A DNA stretch of 64,000 nt from Monarcha castaneiventris obscurior. Its lineage: Eukaryota; Chordata; Aves; Passeriformes; Monarchidae. The first letter of the stretch is position 1. The number at the start of each line of letters is the position of its first letter. The notes under the pieces were generated by a model. The model searched no databases. It was not told the DNA's origin and was given only the letters and a program-made list of their open reading frames with translations. The translations under genes were made by a program, and so were the position numbers. Below, piece by piece: positions 24,372 to 34,862 of the stretch. The stretch is from NCBI GenBank assembly GCA_026261815.1, contig JAMPIT010000566.1, forward strand, positions 32,513,001 through 32,577,000, given 5' to 3'.

Positions 24372-25117
24372 TCACAAAAATGCCTCTAATGATTTCCCAC
24401 AAGAAGTATCTTTTGAGAAGAAGGTGATAGGTTGATGCAAAGGATGAGTAGAAAGGACCCCCCTGAACTGCTCACTTTCTGACTTGGCAGGCACTCCAGA
24501 GGCAATAGGACACAGGCATGGATGGGGGAGCCACTGCCCACAGGGGAATTGGGTCAATATTCTTACAGGTTCCACCTCCTCACTTATTGACAGCCTGGAA
24601 GTGTTTGCTTTGCAGTGATTGAAGGCAGTCAGACCTTCAAATTGCAGGTCTGCTAGCAGCACAGTCATCTGGAAAATGTCTCTTCTGTTCTGCTTGGAAA
24701 GCCTTCCCTCCTTGCATGCCACCACTGTCTTCCCAGTTACTGCCCTTTGTTGACAGGATCCTGTCAGTGAGGCAGGGATGCTGGCAGGGAAATGGGGTAT
24801 TACTGGCTTGGACCTATCCAGTCGAGCTGCCCTGTTCATGGGCTCCAACTTATCCCAGCCACAGGCCAGGCTCACAGCACAGATGTCCCCACTGCTCCAG
24901 AAGAAGCCAAGCCACTCTGGTGCATCAGAGCCAAGGGCCATTTCCAGCTTTATCTGCCTCCATCCCAGCTGACCTCGCCTCTCCCATTGCACCCGTGTCC
25001 CCACATTCCCAGGCCAGGGCAGCCAGGCCTGTGGGCTCCCTCAGAGCTGCCCCTGCTGCTCAAAGCCCTGCTGTGAACTGGAAACTGTTTATGATGAAAT
25101 CATCTTCCAGCTTTTAA
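24372..25117. other. GC-rich pocket with the longest open frame (210 codons, minus)
   Basis: The minus strand is open for 210 codons (24372-25004), the longest frame in the window. Its translation has no recognised domain, signal peptide or membrane segment, and it ends in AT-rich DNA rather than at a clear gene boundary. Plus-strand frames of 133, 94 and 64 codons overlap the same DNA (24716-25117), which shows that stop codons are scarce in several frames because of composition. I saw no splice-site pair that clearly frames an exon. Alternatives are a lineage-specific non-coding transcript or an unrecognised old repeat. Confidence 0.35.
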
Positions 25118-26215
25118 GGAAACAATCAGGGTTTTTCTCTCCTTTGCTGCTATTTGAGTAGAAAGTCCTCTCCAGAACAGGGAAAGCTGCGTGCTGTACA
25201 GATTTTTTGTGCCCACTGCTGGCTTTCATCACACCCCAATAGGAAACATTTTGCTTAAGAATTCATCCATTCCTCTTGTTCATTCCTCCCTCAACACTGC
25301 AATCCTAAATTTATGATAATTTATTATCCTCTGACATGCCCATGATGGAATTTGCAGGTCACGAATACAGGCAAAGAGAGAGCACTTTAGCCATATTTGA
25401 GACCTATCCTGTGAGGACTATAACCTTTCTTTTGGTGTTATTTTGGCAATTCCCTGGGTCCTGTGAGCTGTTGCACCTTTTCTCTGACACGTCAAAGGCT
25501 CCAACCCCAGCTTATGCCAGGGTTTGAGAAGAGGTCCTGTGACAGCAGCTTCGCTGATATCTTTTGTAGTTGCTGCTTGTAAGAATGTCCTCTGTAATAA
25601 ATTAGAGGCCTTTAAAATACTTTTACTCTCTCCAGCCTATCTACCAGCAAATGAATTATGCTATGACCCTACAAAAAAAACTTATAAAATAAAAAAAAAC
25701 TTATAAATGCAAGGACCTTCTTGTTCTGAAAACACCCTTATTGATCTGTAACAAAGAAAGACAATCTGAAAGCTGCAAAGCAATCAAAAGGATAGGTGAT
25801 TCCTGGATTTCCATCACACCTCCTAGTGTATCTCAGAAAGGACAGAAGCACTGCATCACCCTTTTCTCTTTGACAGAGGGGATTGATTTCTAGTATTAGT
25901 CTTGCACTGCCTTCAGTAACCTCACTCTGCCACAGAAATATGTGGATATACACACACTGACTGAATGTATCAATATAGCCCTGTGGAGCCCAAAGTAGCA
26001 TGTGTTCACAACCACCACATGGTGTACATGCTGGTGTATACAATGCCCAGAATGCCCCAAGTCAGACACCCCTGCGGAGTGGCACAAGGGATTACCTCTG
26101 GGGAGCTGGACTCTGATGCTGGTGAGCTATCCCAGGAAGGTTCAGGCTGCAGGCTTTTCATGCAGGTTCTTATGTGCCCTTGCTGCCTAAAATCAAAAGA
26201 GAAAAAAACCCTTGC
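25118..26215. other. Unique non-coding DNA
   Basis: Contains an A-rich doublet at 25671-25708 in which AAAAAAAACTTATAAA occurs twice. The longest frame is 101 codons (25738-26043 minus), without a domain. Confidence 0.5.
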
Positions 26216-26700
26216 AACAGTGTTAGAATAGTAAAGTAAAAAGCAGACCTTTAATGGAAACTTCCAGGTGTCCCAGTGATGATGGACACACCAAGAACTG
26301 GATGTCTACAATTTTACAAGGTTAATTAATTAGGATATCTAACAGGTACATCCAATAGGAGATGCAGTTGCCCCAGAAACCCACCCCTGGGTCAATCCCT
26401 TGGAGTTGGTCCAAGGTCTTCTTTGTCCCACTTCTTGTTATGACTTCTCAGATTCTGGTTGGAAAACAAAATGTGCTTCTTGTAGGTCCTCTTCCTGAGA
26501 ATAAGACCAACCAGTATTTCAAGAATATATGACAAGGTTAGCTTATTGCTCTAAAATCTAGGGGAAAGGGGTAGGAAAAGTACTGCAGCTACAGCCATGC
26601 ATTAGCAATCTACAAAGCTACAAATATATGAAAAATATATTAAAAGCTTAGGAATCAGCCCTAGGATTGAAGGCCTAATAGCAATATTTCAAGTCCTATT
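26216..26700 (-). mobile_element. Probable LTR (or partial ERV) on the minus strand
   Basis: The block starts with TGCAACAGTGTTAGAATAG and soon has AGACCTTTAATGG in the position of a reversed polyadenylation signal. Next come TCTACAATTTTACAAGG, a C-rich stretch (AACCCACCCCTGGGTCAATC) and CTTTGTCCCACTTCTTG. This order and wording match passerine ERV LTR or LTR-adjacent sequence as I recall it, though from memory only. The right end is not defined: sequence of the same character continues to about 26700. No retroviral frame was seen. No target-site duplication could be assigned. Confidence 0.5.
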
Positions 26701-27494
26701 GATAAAAGATGGCTTTGGCATTGACTTCCCTCTCAGCCAACAATACTTTATTTAGTAGTGACAACCTCCATCTCCATTAATATAGGCAATCAGGCCAAAC
26801 GAATCACCACTCTCTACATATGTAATTCTATTTTTCTTGGTATTGAATAGTTGAAAATAGATGGGCATGTTTTATATTCCAAGGCATGAAGCAGGTAGAT
26901 GATGACTGAATGCAGCTGGGAATTCATCTCACCTAGTTCAAGCAACATGTATTATTCATGTATAGTCAATGACAAGGATGAGTAGTCAAGCTTGAGAGTC
27001 CATTAAAAAAACAAACACAGATCTGTGCAAGCTAAATTGGTTGGCGCTACTTTGTGTTTTTCCAGACTGTGGCTACAATGAGTGGCTCTGACTGAAGTCA
27101 AAACTCGTGATCCTTCTGAGGAGCCTTTGGGATTGGAAGACTCGTAACAGTGGGAGACAGAGAGTCCTTGCACATAACAAAAACTCCGAAGAGAGTAAGG
27201 CATGACTGCCCATGGTTGCCTGAAGCCATTAAATTTAAATGAACTGTAAATAAAGTTAAACCTAAAGGATTAAAGAAGGTCAAGAACTGTCAATTCAATA
27301 TTGGCAATGGAGCAGATGCGTTCAGGCAGCATCAGGTTTTGAAGCTATCTATGAGGATCGGGAGTCACACCAGCGGCAATGGCTGCTTTTCTTCTCTTTG
27401 GCTTTCAACTGATATTGTCTCTGCACAAGTCAGAGCTTTTCTGGCATCTCTGACAAGTGTCCACAGGCACAGGGACACAGACAGTGACTGCATC
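26701..27494. other. Unique non-coding DNA
   Basis: No recognised element and no open frame above about 66 codons. The right part leads directly into the 3' end of the CR1 at 27.5 kb. Confidence 0.45.
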
Positions 27495-28310
27495 CAGTGA
27501 ATCCAGCCGTTAACCCAGCACTGCCAAGCCCACCTTGTCCCTAAGTGCCACATCTACATGTCTTTTGAACACCTCCAGGGATAGTGACTCAACCATTTCC
27601 CTGGACAGTCCATTAGAATGTTTAACACTTTTCACCCTTTTGGTGAAAAAATTTTTCTTAATATGCACTCGAAATCTCCCCTAGCACAACCCGAGGCCAC
27701 TTTCTTTCATCATGTCACTTGTTACTTGGGAGAAGAGACCGACCCCCACCTTGCTACAGTCTCCTTTCAGGTAATTGTAGAGATTGAAAAGGCCATTCCT
27801 GAGCCACCTTACCTCCAGGCTAAACATCCCTAGCTCTCTCAGCTGCTCCACATAAGACTTGTGCTCCACATCCTTCACCAGCTCCATTGTCCTTCTCTGG
27901 ACACACTCCAGCACCTCAGTGTCTCCCTTGGACTGAAGGACCCAGAATTGGACACATGATTTGAGGTGTGGCCTCATCACTGCCAAGTACAAGAGGACAA
28001 TCACTGCCCTGGTCCTGTTGGTCACACAATTTCTGGTCCAAGCCAGGCTGTCACTGGCCTTCTTGGCCACCTGGGCACAGCTGGCTCAGTGGCTGTTGAC
28101 CATCACCCCCAGGTCCTTTTCCACCAGGCAGCTTTCCAGCCACTCTGACCTAGCCTGTAGCACTGCAGGGAGTTGTTGTGACTGAAGTGCAGGACCTGGC
28201 ATTTGGCTATGTTAAACCTCATGCAACTGGCCTCAGCCTGTTGATCAAGCCTGTCCAGATCCCCGTCCAAATCTTTCCCACCATCCAGCAGATCAACACT
28301 GCCTGACACC
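27495..28310 (-). mobile_element. CR1 LINE, 5'-truncated, frameshifted ORF2
   Basis: This is the most complete CR1 here. On the minus strand it runs from within the reverse-transcriptase C-terminal part through the 3' UTR. Frame pieces read as CR1 ORF2 in two different frames. One, near 28310-28103, has [20 protein letters not shown] and [16 protein letters not shown]. The other, in 28070-27681, has MRPHLKSCVQFWVL, VQRRTMELVKDVEHKSY, LRELGMFSLEVRWLRNGLF and LYNYLKGDCSKVGVGLFSQV. At least one frameshift separates them, and many substitutions show an old insertion. The 3' UTR (27680 down to about 27495) has CACATCTACATGTCTTTTGA and AGCACTGCCAAGCCCACC, as in CR1 copies ending in GTTAACC-type sequence. 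The last few dozen bases and the tail are eroded. Confidence 0.93.
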
Positions 28311-29078
28311 CAAGCAGAACAACAGCACGTGACACCTGTGTAAATGCTGTGGTCTGTGAGCTGTGTGCGACACAGAATGAGATCAGCTGCCTTCACCAAG
28401 GTGTCCATTGCCACTTGAGGTGCTGTATGAGACCACAGGACACCCGGGGCCACATGTTTGGAGAGGTCTCTGAAGGGACCTTGAAGGTCTTGTGCCATAT
28501 CTGCTGGCCTAGCAGAGATGTCTCAGATACCCTAGAGCTGCCTGAATTGGATGTCTGGGTTTAGATAGCTGATCCATTCCCCTCTATCTATCCCAGCCAC
28601 TCTGGCATTCTCCCTCTGTGCTCTGCAGCAACAGACATGCTTTATCCAATCTGAAGACAGGATAGATGGGTGGCATCTGTGAGCTGGGTGCCATGAACAG
28701 ACTGAAGTGACCCATGCCTTCTCCAGATGAAGAGTAGTTATTGCCCAGTCTCAGAGTACTTAAAGGGGGCACATATGCCAGGAATTGCAGAGAAGCACAG
28801 CAAGACTTAAAAAATAGCCAAAGTTGACTTGTCAGGAAATATTTTAAGCTTTTCTATATTCATTATATCCCAAATATCAGAGATAGATCTTGCTGCAGGT
28901 TAATTTCTATGTTAACTTTGTGCGGAGGGAGTTTATTTTGAGAATGGGTCTGGCAGATGGATGAATATTGTGACCAGTCTGTTTTAATTCTTAAATTCAG
29001 AGGACAAAAAAGAATCCCTCTCTGGTTTGTAAAAAGACCTGAAATATGTTCATAATATTACAGCTCTCAATATGTTTT
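28311..29078. other. Unique non-coding DNA
   Basis: The first roughly 200 bases are GC-rich and carry the upstream end of a minus-strand open frame (to 28498) that no longer reads as CR1. The rest is AT-rich with nothing recognised. Confidence 0.45.
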
Positions 29079-29252
29079 TCTATCAGCAGTTTATATTTTT
29101 CCCTTAATTCCCCTCCCCAGAGAACTACAAATCCTAAATAAATGCCTGGACCAGAAGTCGCCCTGTGTCACGACAACTGGCCCATGTAGGAAACATAATT
29201 GGATTCACTTTACATTCTCTTGAGGAGGTAAGAAATTCAGAATATAATTAAA
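29079..29252 (+). repeat. 174-bp direct repeat, copy A
   Basis: This segment recurs in the same orientation at 30865-31038. Both copies are exactly 174 bp and match at about 85% by eye without net insertion or deletion. The best block is about 29127-29155 (AACTACAAATCCTAAATAAA, then TGCCTGGACCAG). A second conserved block is GACAACTGGCCCAT. Flanking sequence does not match, so this is not simply the edge of a large tandem duplication. No known family is recognised and no coding potential is seen. Confidence 0.85.
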
Positions 29253-29740
29253 GTGAATTAATCTGTTTGGTATTAACATCCCCAGATTTAGCTTCAGCTG
29301 AAATAGGATGTTGCGTCTCATCAGATAGAATTTAGGCTGTCTCAAATCAGCCACCTGTTGTGCTGAGTAAATGACAGATTGAAATTCACAGTAGGCTGGA
29401 TGCTGTGCTCAGCACATGCTCTGATTAGGACACCCTTTCAAGGGATGTGCTTTTCACAGTGTCTTGTGGCTGCAGAGTGAACGTGAACACCACGGGTGCC
29501 ACCTGCCAGGTCAGTGCCTCACACCTCAGCACAGCACCTCACCTCCTGCCCAGGTTCCCTTTATACACATAGTTGGGAAAAAAAAGGTGTTAGCATAACC
29601 ACACTGTTGGCCAAAAATAACAAGTGGGGCTTCATTCTCCAGCAGCAGGAACTCCAACTGCCCTCACCACAATGCCTTCCTAGGCAATATCTGTGTGTCA
29701 TCACACTGAACAGAATCCCACAGCAGACTGGCTGGGAGCA
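29253..29740. other. Unique non-coding DNA
   Basis: No recognised element. The first bases of a 120-codon plus-strand frame (29496-29858), which continues into the CR1 fragment, carry no domain. Confidence 0.45.
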
Positions 29741-30132
29741 GGAGTACATGATGTGTGAGAAGAGGCTGAAGGAAATGGGCTTGTGTGGCTTAGAAAAAAA
29801 GAGCAGGCTGAGGAACGGGAATGGTTGTAGTCTTCTACCTCTTGAATGGAACAGATGATGGTGGATGGTGAAGAGGTAACACTCACAGGTTGCAACAAGA
29901 GAAAATTCCATCTGGGTATAAGGAGAAAAGTGTTTACAACAGCTTAAAACTGAAACAGCTTATGCAGTGGAGTTGTGTAATCTCCATCCCTGAAGATTTG
30001 CATACCTCTCTTGGAAAAGGCTCTAAGCAGCCTGACATAACTTTGAAGTTGGCCCTGCTTTAAGCAGGCAGATGGACTTGTTCACCCCAGGAGGTTCCTT
30101 CCAAAATTAATCTTTCTGTAATTTTATGATTT
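29741..30132 (+). mobile_element. CR1 LINE 3' end
   Basis: A plus-strand CR1 fragment covering the last part of ORF2 and the 3' UTR. It begins with AGAGGCTGAAGGAAATGGGC (residues like EKRLKEMGLCGLEKKSRLR, the CR1 LRELGLFSLE region), continues through AATTCCATCTGGGTATAAGG and CTCCATCCCTGAAGA, and ends with GAGGTTCCTTCCA and TTTCTGTAATTTTATGATT, a mutated CR1 terminus. It is quite diverged and has several small gaps. It lies between the two 174-bp repeats. Confidence 0.85.
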
Positions 30133-30834
30133 ATTTATGCACACCCACACATGCCCTCAGTGAAATGGTTATGTGTATTCTAAATTATTTCACTGAGTGT
30201 CTGATGATTTAATGCATAGTCATGCCTTAAACACCCACTTACCTGTATAAATGCCCATATCCTCATCATGTGTTTGCCATTCCCAGACCTGTACCAGTTT
30301 GAAAACGATCTCTGATCTTTCTGATAACAGGCAAAAATATATATGGCTGACTGCAGGGCAGGCTTGACTCATCTGGATGATGAGCTTCTCGTTTGTCTGC
30401 CTGCTGGCACCAGCAGAACCAGCACTGCTCCACAATAATCAGCCCAGCTGAGCAGTGGCAGCAAACGCCCTGCTGTTACTCATCACACCTTGGCTCTGTA
30501 GCCAGCACGCACAAACATAGGGCAGGAACTGCTGCAATGGACTCCAGCACTGGGACTGGGGGTGACTGGATGGAAATGTCATTCACAAGACCTGGCACGC
30601 ACCTTCAACAGTGCATTCTAATCACTGCAATGCTTAAATGCTGAAATACTTACAGAAGATTTACCCTTTGGCCTTGCTTGTTAGCTAAGATGATAGATTT
30701 TGGCATCTCCCTGTCTGAATAGTTATTTGTAAAATATCTATTTACTTTGTGCTTTGAGAGGTAGAGAGAGCAGGATAGGATGACAATTTCACACATCCTT
30801 TGTATGCTAATAATGAAATTTCAAGAATTTAATC
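30133..30834. other. Unique non-coding DNA
   Basis: Nothing recognised; the longest frame is 83 codons (30393-30644 plus). Confidence 0.45.
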
Positions 30835-30866
30835 TTATCTGAATATCTTCTTATCAGAATATCTTC
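30835..30866. repeat. 16-bp tandem duplication next to repeat copy B
   Basis: TTATCTGAATATCTTC (30835-30850) is followed directly by TTATCAGAATATCTTC (30851-30866), one mismatch. The duplication ends where the 174-bp repeat copy B starts, so it may mark that copy's insertion edge. Confidence 0.85.
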
Positions 30867-31038
30867 TATCAGCAGTTAATATTTTTCCCTTTCTTCCCCT
30901 CCTCAGAAAACTACAAATCCTAAATAAATGCCTGGACCAGAAACTATCCTGTGTCATGACAACTGGCCCATATAAGAGATATGATTGAATTCACTTTATA
31001 CTCCCTCAAAGAGGTAAAAAATACAGATTATAATTAAA
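30865..31038 (+). repeat. 174-bp direct repeat, copy B
   Basis: The second copy of the segment at 29079-29252, with the same orientation and length. Differences are scattered single substitutions, concentrated in the last 60 bases. Equal lengths and about 15% divergence suggest an old duplication or two copies of a dispersed repeat. A shared functional constraint on the central block is possible but untested. Confidence 0.85.
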
Positions 31039-31478
31039 TGTCTATGAATATCTGTCTGCTGGCAGATACTAGCAATTAAAAATCTGGAGAAGATATTTTT
31101 GAAAAATATGAAGGTAATGTTTCAAAGAAAATGCCTGTGCCTACTTCTGAAGCAACCGCATGAATCCAGGTAAAATGTTTCCTTGATAGGAACCAATCAT
31201 ACTTCACCCACTTGAGAATGTAAAGCAAAATATTTTCAAGAGTCATACAGTGATTTTCCAAAATTTTTGTTCCCCATAAAATTTTTTAAGTATAAAATAC
31301 CTAGGTGAAACATTAAGATTCCTACCAAGGAAAGCAAAACTTGTTTTTTTGCAAAATGGATTAATACAAGAAGAAGAGTTTAATTTTCTTTGCTTTCCTA
31401 TAAAGCACAGCTACAGAATTCTAGTACTTAGGTGACTGCAAAGAGGATGGAAGACCTCTATACACAAGGAACCACATA
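31039..31478. other. Unique non-coding DNA
   Basis: AT-rich sequence; no recognised element and no frame above 61 codons. Confidence 0.45.
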
Positions 31479-31740
31479 GAGAAGAGAAGGGGCAACAGTA
31501 CAAGTTGCCCAGGGAAAGGTTTCACCTCAATATAAGAAAGAATTCTTGTGCAGTGAGAACAATCATTGACTGGAACAACCACCACAGGGAAGTGGTAGAG
31601 ACACTGTCACTGGAGGTTATCAAGATGCATTTGGACAGGGCAATAGATGATATCATCTAGGCTTCCTTTCCACAAAAGGCTGGATCAGATGGTATCCAGA
31701 GTTCCTTCTCGCCTGACCTGTTCTGTGATTTTACAATTCT
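31479..31740 (+). mobile_element. CR1 LINE 3' end
   Basis: Plus-strand CR1 3' end. AGGTTTCACCTCAATATAAG and AAGAATTCTTGTGCAGTGAG match the end of ORF2 (the RKNFF motif region), followed by ACTGGAACAACCACC and GGTTATCAAGATGCATTTGG. The terminus is GTTCCTTCTCGCCTGACCTG, then TTCTGTGATTTTACAATTCT, a clear if mutated CR1 3' end. Truncated at the 5' side as usual. Confidence 0.9.
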
Positions 31741-32947
31741 TCTAACTCAGAGGAACGTAGGCCACAGCAGTGTGCCTACTGAGGCTAAGGACACTAAAAT
31801 ACACTTTTCATTTGAAACAAAGTCTAATAAACAGGGCATAATCTGACTTTCTTCTAGTGAGCAAAATTCTATCGATCAAACACATTTGATGCTCTCTGCT
31901 CACTGAATTTAGGAAAATAAAAAGATGAGGATCAGATGAGCCACTGTTGAGACAGAAATTGGTAACAGCAGGACATGAGTATAGAACTTCATTTTGATGT
32001 AGGTAATACATTTTCAGTGAAATAAAAACTGCTTAAATACATGTATTTCTATTCTCAGAAGAAAGAACAGTCAATACAGAAAGTTAATTCCAGCAAGATG
32101 ACTTCCTTCTAGGGAATAATGGAAGTATTTGATTTCTAGGGAAGAGATAGAATTAATTTTTCAAGAACTTTTCCTGGATATAAATCATGTTTTATAGCTT
32201 ACTGATAGTTTGATTGCCAAACCTCAGCTTTAAATTTGCCTTCACATGCCTGAAGAACATCTCCAGTGTTTGTCCCTCTGATCCTTTGGAGGTTCAATTA
32301 TTAGCTCTTGCTGAATGTGGCTAAACCCAACGTCTGTCCCCTTCCTCCTAAGTCCTCCTCCACAATTTCTTGCTCAGTTACTGTATTACCAGCAGATACT
32401 CCTGTCACCTGCTACCTTCTGTAAACCAAATCTCACCTGATGTTCTTACTCCCAGCTTCATTTCAGCATTGCAGCAAACCATCTGAACTTGGCTTCTGGT
32501 GCCCACCCACGTGGCTGCTGCTGCTCTCCTTTCCTCACATTTACAGGATGCTCCACTTGCTCTTGCATCCCATCCTTGCTCTGTCTATGCACGCAGAAAT
32601 GTGGTTGCAAAAATAACTTTACGCCAAATTTTGACCTTGCTGCCCCGCCACTGGTATCTGCTGAGGTGCAGAGACCTGAGGCAGGGCTGAGGTCTTGGGC
32701 TGGAAGTCAGGATATGAGATAAGGCACATGACCAAGGCTGCCAGGCTTAGGCAGGACCTGGGCAAGAGCCAGAACCAAATCACAGCTTCTGTAGAGGGGG
32801 CCATGCCCTATTTCCTGCAGCTTTTTCTCAGACACAGGGAACAGCATTTTTGCCCACAATTAAAGGTCCCTTCTGTCCTACTTCACTTCTCTGTCATTTC
32901 TTACTGAGAATTAGAAGATGATTTCCATACCCAAGCTTCTCTAATTC
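31741..32947. other. Unique non-coding DNA
   Basis: No recognised element. A GC-richer patch at about 32.48-32.78 kb holds small overlapping frames of 61-77 codons on both strands without domains. Confidence 0.45.
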
Positions 32948-32964
32948 TATTATTATTATTATTA

Positions 32965-32999
<35 letters not shown>

Positions 33000-33010
33000 C
33001 ATCATCATCA
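32948..33010. repeat. (TTA)n / (ATC)n microsatellite
   Basis: About 63 bp of TTA units with one extra T near 32970, changing to four ATC units at the right end. The boundary shows a point mutation that was then copied by slippage. Confidence 0.95.
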
Positions 33011-34832
33011 CACTTTTTAAACAATACTTTTTTCTTTTACCTACACAACTTTCCAGCTGTGGGATGCTCTCTTTGTGCTAAGCCACATAGCATTCTCCTA
33101 GAAGTCCCTCCTTAATTCTTTGTTGTGTCTGGAACTACTCAGAAATGCTTGATGTATTTTAGACCACCAGTGTGTTAGGATTATTGTCTGATATGCTGAC
33201 CAATATTGACTTATTTTATCTTAGTATTCTACAGACTGTCTACATTTCTATATTATCACTTCTCCCATGTTACAATGTCCTTGGGCTAGATGGAAGCTCC
33301 TTCCTATCTTTGTTTGTATAGCATTTATCACAGTAGAGTCCTCCTCTGTGAGCAGTGTTTTTAAACACTTGGGCTAAAGAAATAATAATGCTTTATTGCT
33401 AATGTTAGCAAAGCATCTCTTTGAATGAAAGACAGGTGTGAAACACAGGCAAGTCATTCTCAGTGATCCAGATCTGAATGTGAACTTTCCCATTTCAAAA
33501 AGGCAATGCTCAGGTGTGGGTTGTATGCATGTGATTCTTCAAAGCAGCCTGGCTGTGGAGATTTATACTCCTCTTAGTCCTACTTCTCTTCCAATCTGAT
33601 GATCATGGAGCAGTAGCTGAAAACACTGATGGCACCTGCGAAGCCCAGCTGAGATTGGGTCAAGCATCAAATAGATACACTGACTGAAATCTTGATATCT
33701 GAAAGTCAAAAAAATTATCTTTGAGTACAGCAAAGGCAAGACTTCACATAGTGAAATTCAAGCCAGCAGTAATGAAATATTGCAGAAGAGAATGGATGAA
33801 TTAATGAAAGATGTGACTAAAAAGAGGATTACATCAGATGCCCTTTTGGAAACTATTTAGAAAAAAATAAACTTCCAAATGTCTTGAGCCAAGGAGTGTC
33901 CAAGTGTCATTTGGAGGTTAGAGATTGGAATTGGGGTAATGGAGGAAAATACTTTTAAATGAATACATTTTAAAGTTTTGCAAAGTTGAGTGAAACCAAA
34001 GTCTCACTTTCCAAGTGCTAAGGGACTTGCGTGACTAATTTCAATGGACACCTTGGAGAGTTTGAAGCATAGGCATTCTTGAAAATCCTTTTTGGTTGCT
34101 ACATAAAAACTTGACCCTCTTCTAGACAGCTCTCATTGAAAATCACTATTGCAACACTTTGTAAAAGTCCTCACTAAATTGCTTTATAGCCTGAAAGAGA
34201 GGGAAAAACCAACGCAGAGGATGACTGCCAGGATTATATTGCCCAGCCATATAGAGAGAAGTGTCACTGGTCACAAAAGGATACATCCAAGAACTGCCAA
34301 AGGGTGAGTCCAGCACCTGCACTGACCAGGACCGGATGTTTGTTCAGCATGAAATATTAACCTGGAAAACAGATACTGGTGTTCCTGCACTTGGATGGGA
34401 CACAGGTCTATTTCTGGCCATGTTAACACACTGTATTAACTTGATAATTATACACAGTTCACTTCACCATTCCTTGTGGCATAAAATGTAGATGCACATT
34501 GCAGCCCAGGAGTGCAGAAATGAGAGATATTTGCTATCAAAAGTAGTTTCATACTCTCACATGTATGGCAATTACTGTCTTGGTGCTTTCTGCTCATTTT
34601 ACACTCTAGTTTAAAATAAGACACTAAAATGTTACATGTTTGATAAAGGAGATTATACAGATTATCAGCAGAAAATCAGATTTGAAGATTTTGAGGATGC
34701 ATTAACATTCGGATACTCTGTTGTGGGCTATATGGAATTCACTCATAAAAATGAAAGGAAAACACATTGTCTCACTCTATTATTCATTACTTGATAGAAA
34801 TTCAGTCCTGAATAAAGGCTAGCTAGAAACTG
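33011..34832. other. Unique non-coding DNA
   Basis: AT-rich; no frame above 76 codons, no recognised repeat. Confidence 0.5.
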
Positions 34833-34862
34833 AAAAAAACAAAAACCAAACCAAACCAAAAA
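34833..34862. repeat. A-rich (CCAAA)n tract
   Basis: A short A-rich run ending in three CCAAA units. Low complexity only. Confidence 0.8.

Noticed and set aside
29079..31038. The two 174-bp repeats as the LTRs of one element
   Set aside because: They lack TG...CA ends and polyadenylation or TATA landmarks in LTR order, and the DNA between them holds a separate CR1 and no retroviral sequence.
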